The position numbers were made by a program, and so were the translations under genes. The notes beneath the pieces were generated by a model. The model saw only the letters and a list, made by a program, of their open reading frames with translations. It did not search any database and was not told the origin of the DNA. Shown piece by piece: positions 51,987 to 59,997 of a DNA stretch of 64,000 bases; the stretch's first letter is position 1, and each line of letters starts with the position of its first letter. Source of the DNA: JBALVT01 sp036961345 (lineage in GTDB: Bacteria; Pseudomonadota; Gammaproteobacteria; Pseudomonadales; Halieaceae); NCBI GenBank assembly GCA_036961345.1, contig JBALVT010000001.1:30938-94937 (forward strand), given 5' to 3'.

Positions 51987-53624
51987 TCATGTGCCTACCA
52001 TTCCAAACTCGGCGATCGGTCCGGCAGTAGATTCGATATATTCATTCAGCTTAGCTTCGGCCTCGTCTGCAAACAGAATTTTGCATGCCTCTTTTAGGCC
52101 CGGTGCGTTGATAATGTCTTCATGATTCACCACCTGGGATATTTTCGAGCGTCGACGAAGGAAATCTTCCAGCTTGGTTATCATCTCCCGTCTGGCTGCC
52201 TGTTCTATTTCGCAGCGCAGGTACTCGGCATTTTCGATTAGCAAGCCGGCGCTTGCTGGATTGGCGCGAATGGCTTCGAGCAGCTCCATAGCGTTGGCAC
52301 CGTAGCGTCGCCAAAGGCGCTGTGTCAGCGGTTCTGACGAGGAAACAGAAGTCATTCCGTCCAAGTTCATAAGTTTGGCCTGGTGTAAAAATTCCGCCTT
52401 TACATCTTCCCTGGGCTCCCCATACCAGATCTTATCGGGGTAGGGGAGTGAGATTCCGAGGCCGGTAACAATGCTCGCGACCTCCTCGCCCACGTTGATA
52501 CAGTCGGTCAGTTTGCCTCCGAAAATACTGAGATATTTATCGCCCTCATTAACATCGATCGCGTGTTTACGCGACAGTTTGACCCAGTCGGCCACTCCGT
52601 TCTTGCCCTTTAGAGCCAGCGGACGAACTCCACAGCGCTCGGCAATCACGTCCCCTGGGGTCAGGGGCTTATCCAGGCTTAAACAGGCGTTGACGTTGTC
52701 CAGGACAAACTGGCGATCCTCGTCAGTGACGTTGGCTTCTGGACTCTCCACCTGGGTGTCGGTCGTTCCGATGCAGGTTCTGGGCCCCATTGGGATGACA
52801 AAAAACAGGCGGCCGTCGCTGGCAAAAAAAGCCAGAATTTTTTGCTGGTCAATCAGGCGGTCTACGATCAGATGAATACCCTTGGAAAACAGGTGCCGAT
52901 GTTCAGTAACTTGACCCGTTAATTGATTGTGCTGATCGGTATGGGCGCCGCAGGCATTAATTATGATCCTGGAGCGTATGGTGAATGTTCTGCCATCGAT
53001 GTTGTCTCGAGCGGTGGTCGACCACATTCCGTCTTTGCGGCTGGCTCCCTCAGACTGAACATAGTTTGCGGCGATACAACCGTAATTCAGGCTGGAACGT
53101 ATAAAATTGAAGACGAAACGAGCGTCGTTGTCATACAGATAACAATCTGAATATTCGAAGCCACCTGCGGCATTGCTAACATCAATGATGGCCTCTTGCT
53201 TTTTGAGTGAAGAGGCTCGCAAATAGCGCGGTGGCCTGGTGAAGAAACGGCCGAAGGCCCAATACAGCACTGTACCGAGAAAGATCATGAAAGGGGGGAA
53301 ACGAAAACCCTTCTGGATTGTGGTCAGGAACCGGACTTCCTTGACAGTGGAGGGATAACTGCGCATCAGGTGATTTCGGCTTTTGCACAGTTTGTTTACT
53401 AGCATGTATTCAAAGCTTTCCAGGTATTTGATTCCGCCCCATGCCAGATTGGATGAGTTGGAACTGGAACCGCTGGCGAAATCCTCTCGATCAATCAACG
53501 CTACCTTAACGCCCTTTGCTGACAGAGACGCCGCGGCGACAGCGCCGTTGATCCCACCACCGAGAATCAGCACGTCGAAGGTATCGTGCCGCAGTTTTTC
53601 AATATTGTTTTGTCTCAAATCCAT
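51987..53624 (-). CDS. FAD-dependent glycerol-3-phosphate dehydrogenase-like protein (GlpD/GlpA)
   Basis: A 545-aa flavoprotein. The FAD motif ILGGGINGAVAAASLSAKGV and then DFASGSSSNSSNLAWGGIKYL are those of GlpD/GlpA; the C-terminal DAO_C domain ends with RRREMI-like EDFLRRRSKISQ. Quinone-linked members oxidise sn-glycerol 3-phosphate to dihydroxyacetone phosphate. Glycerol kinase is not in the window. It shares a promoter gap with the alpha-galactosidase, which contains an operator-like palindrome, so it belongs to the galactoside regulon. A different polyol phosphate could be the substrate. Confidence 0.88.
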   Translation of the reverse strand: MDLRQNNIEKLRHDTFDVLILGGGINGAVAAASLSAKGVKVALIDREDFASGSSSNSSNLAWGGIKYLESFEYMLVNKLCKSRNHLMRSYPSTVKEVRFLTTIQKGFRFPPFMIFLGTVLYWAFGRFFTRPPRYLRASSLKKQEAIIDVSNAAGGFEYSDCYLYDNDARFVFNFIRSSLNYGCIAANYVQSEGASRKDGMWSTTARDNIDGRTFTIRSRIIINACGAHTDQHNQLTGQVTEHRHLFSKGIHLIVDRLIDQQKILAFFASDGRLFFVIPMGPRTCIGTTDTQVESPEANVTDEDRQFVLDNVNACLSLDKPLTPGDVIAERCGVRPLALKGKNGVADWVKLSRKHAIDVNEGDKYLSIFGGKLTDCINVGEEVASIVTGLGISLPYPDKIWYGEPREDVKAEFLHQAKLMNLDGMTSVSSSEPLTQRLWRRYGANAMELLEAIRANPASAGLLIENAEYLRCEIEQAARREMITKLEDFLRRRSKISQVVNHEDIINAPGLKEACKILFADEAEAKLNEYIESTAGPIAEFGMVGT

Positions 53625-53656
53625 AGTAAATGTTGGCGTCTTGGTTCGATTCGAAT

Positions 53657-53673
53657 TATTATATAATATAAAT
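53657..53673. promoter_or_regulatory. Operator-like palindrome between glpD-like and alpha-galactosidase genes
   Basis: TATTATATAATA (53657-53668) is a perfect 12-bp palindrome, extended by TAAAT. The left half equals the ATTATAT arm of the 57640 site. It lies 33 bp from the GlpD-like start and about 150 bp from the GH36 start, in the shared promoter gap. Confidence 0.55.
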
Positions 53674-53818
53674 ACGATATTTGGTGAAAGTAAAAAAATA
53701 TGTCCCTTGAAACTGCCGGTAATATTTACAGATGGGCGGAGTCATTGGGAGTAAAGTGGCCGAAACCAACCCGGTTGCGACACTATTAACATTGCTTGAT
53801 TTTTGAGACGATCCGCCA

Positions 53819-55951
53819 ATGACAAACACCATTCAGCCCTTTTATACGCTTAATAGCCGCAACAGCAGCCTGGTACTGGATTGCCGTGGCAATGCACCGG
53901 CGATACTGCACTGGGGGGGGCGTCTGAGTGATGCCACCACACCAGAGATGGTGGCGCTGCTCACCACTCGCCAGGAGGCGCAGGCCGCTGTGGCTGAGGA
54001 GGCACCTATTGCTTTGTCGCCAGAATTCGGTGCCGGGTTTCTAGGCAATGCGGGTATTCAAATACATCGAGCGGGTAAGCAGTGGGGTGTTTATAGCCAA
54101 ATCGAATCGGTGACAGAAGGTAGCGCCAATCAGTTGACGATTGTCTCCGTTTGCGAGGCCACGCAGATCAGAGTAACCCATTGCTTAGGCCTGGATGAAA
54201 ATAGCAATGTGCTCAGCGCCACGACAGAAGTTGTCAATACTGGCAGTGAAACCCTCTGGGTGGAAAGATGCGACGCGCCATGTATTCCCGTACCGCTGCA
54301 TTACGACAAAATTCTTGGTTTTGAAGGCCGCTGGGCCAACGAGTTTCAGCTGCATCATGTAGACCGGTTTATGGGAGCTTATGTACGTGAGAATCGCTCC
54401 GGCCGAACTTCTCACGACACCTTCCCCGGCGTGGTTATCCATACTGGGCAAACCAATGAAAGTATTGGCGGAGCCTACGGTCTGCATTTGGGCTGGAGCG
54501 GCAATCATCGTACCTGCATTGAGGAACAGTCCTCGGGGCGTGCCTATGCCCAGCTTGGCGAATTGTTTTACCCCGGTGAATTAAGTCTGGAACCCGGTGA
54601 ATCCTACCGTTCACCTGTGCTCTACGGTGCGCGCTCTCACGATGGCTTTTCCGGGCTATCTCGGTGTTTCCACCGCTATGCAAGATTACATCTAACCGAT
54701 GAACGCATGGCGGGAAAAATGAAGCCCGTGCACTTCAATACCTGGGAAGCGATGTATTTTGATTTGTCCATGGACGTGTTGTGCGCGCTTGCGGATGAGG
54801 CAGCGGACATTGGCGTGGAACGTTTTGTGCTTGACGACGGCTGGTTCAAAAATCGCAATTCTGACAGTGCGGGTCTTGGTGACTGGTACGTCGACGAGGC
54901 AGTGTTTCCCCAGGGACTGGGGCCATTGGTTGACCATGTTAATGCCCGCGGTATGGAATTCGGTCTGTGGATGGAGCCCGAAATGGTCAACCCCGACAGC
55001 GACTTGTACCGCGCCCACCCGGAATGGGTGCTCAGCGCGGCACCGGCGCCACTTGTGATGTCAAGGAATCAGCTGGTATTGGATTTAACCCGGCTCGAAG
55101 TTCAGGATTATCTTTTTGGATGTATCGATGCGCTACTTAGCGAATACGCGATTACTTATTTGAAATGGGATATGAATCGTGATCTGAATCAACCCGGCGG
55201 CAGTGACGGACGGGTGGTAACGCATTACCAGACGCTTGCGCTTTATCAATTACTGGAACGCGTTCGGAATGCCCATCCCAGTGTGGAAATTGAAAGTTGC
55301 GCATCGGGTGGTGCGCGGGCAGATTTTGGCATTTTGGCCCATACCGACCGAATCTGGACATCCGACACCAACGATGCGCTGGATAGACTGCGAATTCAGA
55401 GAGGTTTTTCCTTCTTCTTCCCGCCCGAATTCATGGGTGCCCATGTGGGGCCCTACGATTGTCATATCACCGGGCGCAGCATTAGTATGGCAACCCGCGC
55501 TGGTGTTGCTCTATTCGGGGATATGGGAATTGAAGCGAATCTGCTGGACATGTCCGAAGCCGAAAAACGGGAGTTAAAGGCGGCGGTAGAGCTGCACAAA
55601 AAACACCGGCAGCTGATTCTTGGCAGCGATCTGGTACGCCTCGATTTGCATGAGTATGAAAGTGGCTTTGGGATCATTTCGCCAGACAAAAAAGAGGCGA
55701 TGTTTTCCTACGCCTTGCTGGCCGGTCAGCCCAATAGTGCACCCGGACGTTTCCGCTTTCGTGGACTGGGCAGCGATGACCAGTACGAGATAAATATCAT
55801 CTGGCCAGAGAAACCGCGCAGCTACTCGAAATCCATCCTGGACGTTATTAACGGCTCGGTCGTCAGTGGCGATGCACTAATGAGAATTGGTTTGCAGTTG
55901 CCTATTATGATGCCGGAAAGTCTGCTGATTATTTATCTGCAAAAGGCCTGA
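53819..55951 (+). CDS. Alpha-galactosidase, glycoside hydrolase family 36
   Basis: A 710-aa GH36 enzyme with an N-terminal beta-sandwich, a TIM barrel (starting about FVLDDGWFKNR) and a C-terminal beta domain. The nucleophile is D451 in LKWDMNRDL, the acid/base D516 in TSDTNDALDR, and the CASGGARADFG motif lies between them. It releases terminal alpha-galactose with retention. No signal peptide is seen, so substrates must be imported first. A short inverted repeat follows the gene. Confidence 0.95.
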   Translation: MTNTIQPFYTLNSRNSSLVLDCRGNAPAILHWGGRLSDATTPEMVALLTTRQEAQAAVAEEAPIALSPEFGAGFLGNAGIQIHRAGKQWGVYSQIESVTEGSANQLTIVSVCEATQIRVTHCLGLDENSNVLSATTEVVNTGSETLWVERCDAPCIPVPLHYDKILGFEGRWANEFQLHHVDRFMGAYVRENRSGRTSHDTFPGVVIHTGQTNESIGGAYGLHLGWSGNHRTCIEEQSSGRAYAQLGELFYPGELSLEPGESYRSPVLYGARSHDGFSGLSRCFHRYARLHLTDERMAGKMKPVHFNTWEAMYFDLSMDVLCALADEAADIGVERFVLDDGWFKNRNSDSAGLGDWYVDEAVFPQGLGPLVDHVNARGMEFGLWMEPEMVNPDSDLYRAHPEWVLSAAPAPLVMSRNQLVLDLTRLEVQDYLFGCIDALLSEYAITYLKWDMNRDLNQPGGSDGRVVTHYQTLALYQLLERVRNAHPSVEIESCASGGARADFGILAHTDRIWTSDTNDALDRLRIQRGFSFFFPPEFMGAHVGPYDCHITGRSISMATRAGVALFGDMGIEANLLDMSEAEKRELKAAVELHKKHRQLILGSDLVRLDLHEYESGFGIISPDKKEAMFSYALLAGQPNSAPGRFRFRGLGSDDQYEINIIWPEKPRSYSKSILDVINGSVVSGDALMRIGLQLPIMMPESLLIIYLQKA

Positions 55952-55973
55952 CCTGCTGCTCGAAATGCTCCCT

Positions 55974-55995
55974 GGGCGCGTATTTTTTTGCGCCC
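55974..55995. terminator. Possible bidirectional terminator between GH36 and SSS genes
   Basis: GGGCGC (55974-55979) pairs with GCGCCC (55990-55995) across a 10-nt, T-rich loop, between two convergent genes. The downstream T-runs are imperfect on both strands. Confidence 0.4.
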
Positions 55996-56013
55996 GTCTT
56001 TACTTTGCAAGCT

Positions 56014-57480
56014 TTATACCGGTTCCGGTTCCGATGGGGGTGCAGATAGCCCAGCCAGACCGATCAGCTCAGCTCGGTTGCCCAGCACAAACCTGTTGAC
56101 CAGCAATGCCATGCCAACACAGGCAAAAAATGTAATAAACGTCATATGAATATAGTGCAGCGGCATCCAGACCCAGATAAAGCAGGCATACAATGCCACG
56201 CCAAATAATACGGCGAATATTGCGGCCCTATAATCTACATTCCGAAACAGGAGTCCGACGGTAAAACAGGCCAGTATGGGCATACTGATAAGCCCCCATA
56301 ATTCCTGCAACAAGTTAATGATGCTTTCTGATTGGGCGTATATTGGCACCATGGCGATTGCGATGACAACGAAAACAACCGTCGCTATACCGCTCAAAAC
56401 GGGCACATTGGGTTTGTCGTTAATATAACGCTCGTGTAAATCACACACATACATTGCCGCAGAAGAGTTCACCTGACTGTTGAATGAGCTCAGTACAGCG
56501 GCTGCTATGGCCGCAGCGAAAACGCCGGATAGCCAGCTCGGCAGTAGATCGCCTACGATTTGACCATAGGCAACATCACCGATGTCGCCATAGAGTTTAA
56601 AGGCGACAATGCCGGGCACTACAATCATTGCAGGAATGAATACTACTCGAACAAATGCGGCCGCATACACACCCTTTTGTGCCTCTTTCACATTGGGCGC
56701 AGCCATGGCGCGTTGGGTGATTGTCTGGTTGGTGCTCCAGTAGAAAATCTGTATCAAGAACATGCCGGTAAACAAAGTGTGCCAGGGAACTGGCGAGTCG
56801 CTATCGCCAATGAGGGTCAATCTTTCAGGTGGAATTCCGCTAAAATCGAAATCAATCGCGTTCAGGGAAAGGACCACGATAAGAAGCCCCATTCCCAGCA
56901 CCAAAAAACCGCCATAGGTATCAGACACCGCTACCGCCCGAAGACCGCCGAGAACAGAATATGCAGCGCCGACGACGGCAAAGGCAATGGCTATTACCAT
57001 CATGTTTAGATCTATGCCTGTCATTGAAATCATGAACAGGGCCCCTGTATAAATCACTGCGGGTTGAAATACGAAGACATTGATGAACAGGAACATGGTC
57101 GAAACCAGAGCTCTGATATGCTTGCTATCGTAGCGCTGTTCGAGAAGCTCAGTAGTGGTCGTGCAGTTGTTTTTGTAATACACAGGTAAAAACACTTTCG
57201 CCAACACAATCAGGCCGACAAAGCCGGACAGCTCCCACACTGCCATTAACATCATCTGATTGCCGTTCATGCCAACGAGTTGGTCTGTACTGAGATTTGT
57301 CAGCGTAATAGAGCCGGCGACAAACATCCATGACAGGCTTCCGCCGGCCAGGAAATACTCTTTGTTCGAATCAGCCGAATGTCGATTTTGCCCGGTACAC
57401 TTAATGTAGGTAATCAGGGCGATCAGGCCGATGACAAAACAAAATACACTTAATTGAATGGCTTGCTCACTCACGGGCAA
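56014..57480 (-). CDS. Sodium:solute symporter (SSS/SGLT family), probably for galactosides or galactose
   Basis: A 488-aa symporter with about thirteen membrane segments. Helix 1 region GSITLTNLSTDQLVGMNGNQ and LSSFNSQVNSSAAMYVCDLH (sodium-site region with adjacent Ser) are typical of the SGLT/vSGLT-like group. It would import a sugar or galactoside with sodium across the inner membrane. Its promoter region carries the best operator palindrome at 57640-57656. Position between the two galactosidase genes supports a galactose-containing substrate. Confidence 0.92.
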   Translation of the reverse strand: MPVSEQAIQLSVFCFVIGLIALITYIKCTGQNRHSADSNKEYFLAGGSLSWMFVAGSITLTNLSTDQLVGMNGNQMMLMAVWELSGFVGLIVLAKVFLPVYYKNNCTTTTELLEQRYDSKHIRALVSTMFLFINVFVFQPAVIYTGALFMISMTGIDLNMMVIAIAFAVVGAAYSVLGGLRAVAVSDTYGGFLVLGMGLLIVVLSLNAIDFDFSGIPPERLTLIGDSDSPVPWHTLFTGMFLIQIFYWSTNQTITQRAMAAPNVKEAQKGVYAAAFVRVVFIPAMIVVPGIVAFKLYGDIGDVAYGQIVGDLLPSWLSGVFAAAIAAAVLSSFNSQVNSSAAMYVCDLHERYINDKPNVPVLSGIATVVFVVIAIAMVPIYAQSESIINLLQELWGLISMPILACFTVGLLFRNVDYRAAIFAVLFGVALYACFIWVWMPLHYIHMTFITFFACVGMALLVNRFVLGNRAELIGLAGLSAPPSEPEPV

Positions 57481-57639
57481 CTCCTGACTGTCGTATTTTT
57501 ATTATCGAGAAATCAACTTTCTGTGATTTTTTAATCGACCGGTTATCAAAATGCTAACAATAACTTACCCCAGTCCTGTGTTCAGGAGAAAGGAGTTGAG
57601 CATGTCGAATCTGGATCTCGCCAATCTGATTATTTAAAT

Positions 57640-57656
57640 ATTATATATCATATAAT
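57640..57656. promoter_or_regulatory. Best-conserved operator of the galactoside regulon
   Basis: ATTATAT-ATC-ATATAAT: 7-bp arms in perfect inverted symmetry around a 3-bp spacer. It lies 160 bp upstream of the symporter start. Its reverse complement matches 16 of 17 bases of the site before the TonB-dependent receptor (59889-59905). The size and symmetry suit a GntR/FadR dimer. Confidence 0.72.
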
Positions 57657-57734
57657 AATAAAATCAAACGAGACCTGCGATCATCAGCTCTCTCGGCTCA
57701 GCGACAGGGCAGTCCGGTGAATCAAACTGTAATG

Positions 57735-59699
57735 TTACGCTTTCGGGTCCTGCCAAACAGTCACGCCGTGAGCCTCTATTATTCGCTCGCCCAGCACCAC
57801 AACCGCATCTTGTTCCAGCGGGAGTGCCTGCTTCTGGCCAGAATAATTAAATGCAAAGCGCAGGTCACCCCGCTGGCAAACTCGAATGTCTTCGCCAAAA
57901 TGATAGGTTTTGATACCCAGCTCGTGACACTGATGCTGAAAAAAGTCGCGTAAGAAGTCGCCGCTTGCCAAGGTCGCTATATAAGTGACGCTTCCGTGCC
58001 GGACCACCGCGGGGCCGCCGTCGTCATATTGCGCCAGAACCTGCGCGTCGCCCGCGTCGAGCTGCTCTCGCCAGATATTGCTTTCATACTGGCGGTTGTT
58101 CCAGTTAATCACTTCGCTGCAATCGGCCCGCAAGGTCTCGACAGACAGTATTCGCAGCGGGACGAGGCGCTGCAGGAGCCCGGGTGGCAAGTTGAGCGGA
58201 TAGCCAAACTCGGCAGTTTTGGCGCCAGCGCGAGGTCCAAAGATAAAGCTTGCGTCGCTCGCCTCGCATTTGTCGACAAATGCATCGTCGATGATGGGCA
58301 GAGATGGGGCGATTATGAGCAAATAGGGCGAGAAATCTGCTTCCACAGAAATAAAATCTACATTTAGGCCGAGTTCTCGCAGCGCACGGTAATACGACAA
58401 CTGCACCAGGTTAAAATCATAGGCCTCTCCCTGCCGCTCGATGTCGTTTACCCACAGCCCTTCGACACCGGTGATAATGGCAACTGACGCCGGCTGTAAT
58501 GGCTGGTTCAGAATGTCCAGTTGCGCTACTTCAGCTATCGCCTGTTCAGCCTCTTCCCACGCTTCAGTTTTCGAGCCGTCGGGCCTTAGCAACCCGGCAT
58601 GCATTTGCTCCTGGGCAAAAGGGGCCTGGCGCCAACGGAAATAACAGACACATTCGGCGCCGTGTGCAAAGGCTTCCAGGGTCCATAGTCTTATCATGCC
58701 TGGCGCTGGACGTGGATTGTTATTAGCCCAGTTAACGGGGCCAGGTTGCTGCTCCATGACCCAAAAGCCACCATCTTGGAGGCCGCGCGTCTGATCGTGG
58801 TAGTAGGTGGCAAAATCAGGATGGCCGGTGCGCATATAGCGCCGCAGCTCCTCCATGGGAGCTTCTGCCAACAGCAGATCAGTGCGGCCCAGTGGATAGT
58901 TGTCGTAACTGGCGAAGTCCAGCGGGGCCGCCAGCGCGAAATTGTCCACCGCCGTCTCGTTCATTGGGATGAAATTGTGGGTGATGAATTTACCCGGTGC
59001 GTGCGTGCGAATCACCTCCACCATGCGGCTGTGATAGTTGACAACCTGGTCTGAGGAAAAGCGGCGATAAGCGAGCCTGTGGGCCGGTCCGATTTCGGTG
59101 ACAGCACCAATGGGGAGGTTGATCTCGGTGAAATCCTGGAACTCCATCGACCAGAAGACATTGCCCCATTCGGCGTTCAATTCATCGACGCTCTGGTAGC
59201 GTTCGCGGCACCAGTTTTGAAACGCGTCGCGGGCGACTGCAGAGCCGCTGAGCGCGGTGTCGTGGCAGCATAACTCATTATCCGTTTGCCAGCCGACAAT
59301 GTCCTTGTGGCTGCCGTACCGCTTCACCAGCGCCTCGGTAATTCGCAGTGATTCGCGCAGGTAGATGGCGCTGGAGAAATCGTAGTGGCGCCTGGAACCA
59401 AAACCCCGGGTGCTACCGGTTTCCGGGTCTACCGGTAACACTTCGGGCCATTTGTCGACCAACCATTTGGGCGGTGTTGCCGTCGGGGTACACATGATCA
59501 CTTTGAGGCCAGCATCCGTGAGGCTATTCACCGCGGCATCCAGCCACTCGAAATGGAGTTCTCCCTCACTAGGCTCCAGCCGGGACCAGGCAAATTCCCC
59601 GATACGTACGTAGCTCAGCCCCAGGCCAGCCATCATCTGTGCATCTTCGTCCCAGCGAGACTGTGGCCAGTGTTCGGGGTAATAACAAATTCCAAACAT
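57735..59699 (-). CDS. Beta-galactosidase, glycoside hydrolase family 42
   Basis: A 654-aa GH42 enzyme. The barrel begins CYYPEHWPQSRWDEDAQMM; the acid/base is E142 in GWQTDNELCCHD and the nucleophile E316 in FWVMEQQPGPVNW. A trimerisation-type domain and C-terminal beta domain follow (FGPRAGAKTAEFGYP). It removes terminal beta-galactose, commonly from plant or algal galactosides rather than lactose. There is no signal peptide. Upstream, two operator-like sites separate it from the receptor gene. Confidence 0.95.
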   Translation of the reverse strand: MFGICYYPEHWPQSRWDEDAQMMAGLGLSYVRIGEFAWSRLEPSEGELHFEWLDAAVNSLTDAGLKVIMCTPTATPPKWLVDKWPEVLPVDPETGSTRGFGSRRHYDFSSAIYLRESLRITEALVKRYGSHKDIVGWQTDNELCCHDTALSGSAVARDAFQNWCRERYQSVDELNAEWGNVFWSMEFQDFTEINLPIGAVTEIGPAHRLAYRRFSSDQVVNYHSRMVEVIRTHAPGKFITHNFIPMNETAVDNFALAAPLDFASYDNYPLGRTDLLLAEAPMEELRRYMRTGHPDFATYYHDQTRGLQDGGFWVMEQQPGPVNWANNNPRPAPGMIRLWTLEAFAHGAECVCYFRWRQAPFAQEQMHAGLLRPDGSKTEAWEEAEQAIAEVAQLDILNQPLQPASVAIITGVEGLWVNDIERQGEAYDFNLVQLSYYRALRELGLNVDFISVEADFSPYLLIIAPSLPIIDDAFVDKCEASDASFIFGPRAGAKTAEFGYPLNLPPGLLQRLVPLRILSVETLRADCSEVINWNNRQYESNIWREQLDAGDAQVLAQYDDGGPAVVRHGSVTYIATLASGDFLRDFFQHQCHELGIKTYHFGEDIRVCQRGDLRFAFNYSGQKQALPLEQDAVVVLGERIIEAHGVTVWQDPKA

Positions 59700-59765
59700 A
59701 TTTTTTACACCTGTTGATTGGAGCTTGGGTCGGTACGCTCACTGGAGTGGGGTGTGCTCAGCTAA

Positions 59766-59782
59766 TAATAAGATATATATTA
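59766..59782. promoter_or_regulatory. Operator-like site before the GH42 gene
   Basis: TAATAAGATATATATTA has 5-bp inverted arms and the GATATATA core shared with the 59889 site. It lies 67 bp upstream of the beta-galactosidase start. Confidence 0.5.
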
Positions 59783-59888
59783 CATAGGAGCCAGAAACGG
59801 TGAACAATTTTCCCATATCTACCCCCTTTAGGCGGCCTTGATGGTGCAAAAGTAGTGCCTACTATTTTCTAGGATCAGATCTTTACTA

Positions 59889-59905
59889 TTTATATGATAT
59901 ATAAT
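59889..59905. promoter_or_regulatory. Operator of the TonB-dependent receptor gene
   Basis: TTTATATGATATATAAT differs at only one of 17 positions from the inverted site at 57640-57656. It lies 93 bp upstream of the receptor ATG. Such identity across two separate promoter gaps indicates a common regulator. Confidence 0.7.
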
Positions 59906-59997
59906 AGGATTCGATTGTTCTTTTAAAAAGCACCTATAATTGGCCGTCTAAATAAGGCCAAAACATAATTATAAATTAATCGCTCGGGAGACACTCC

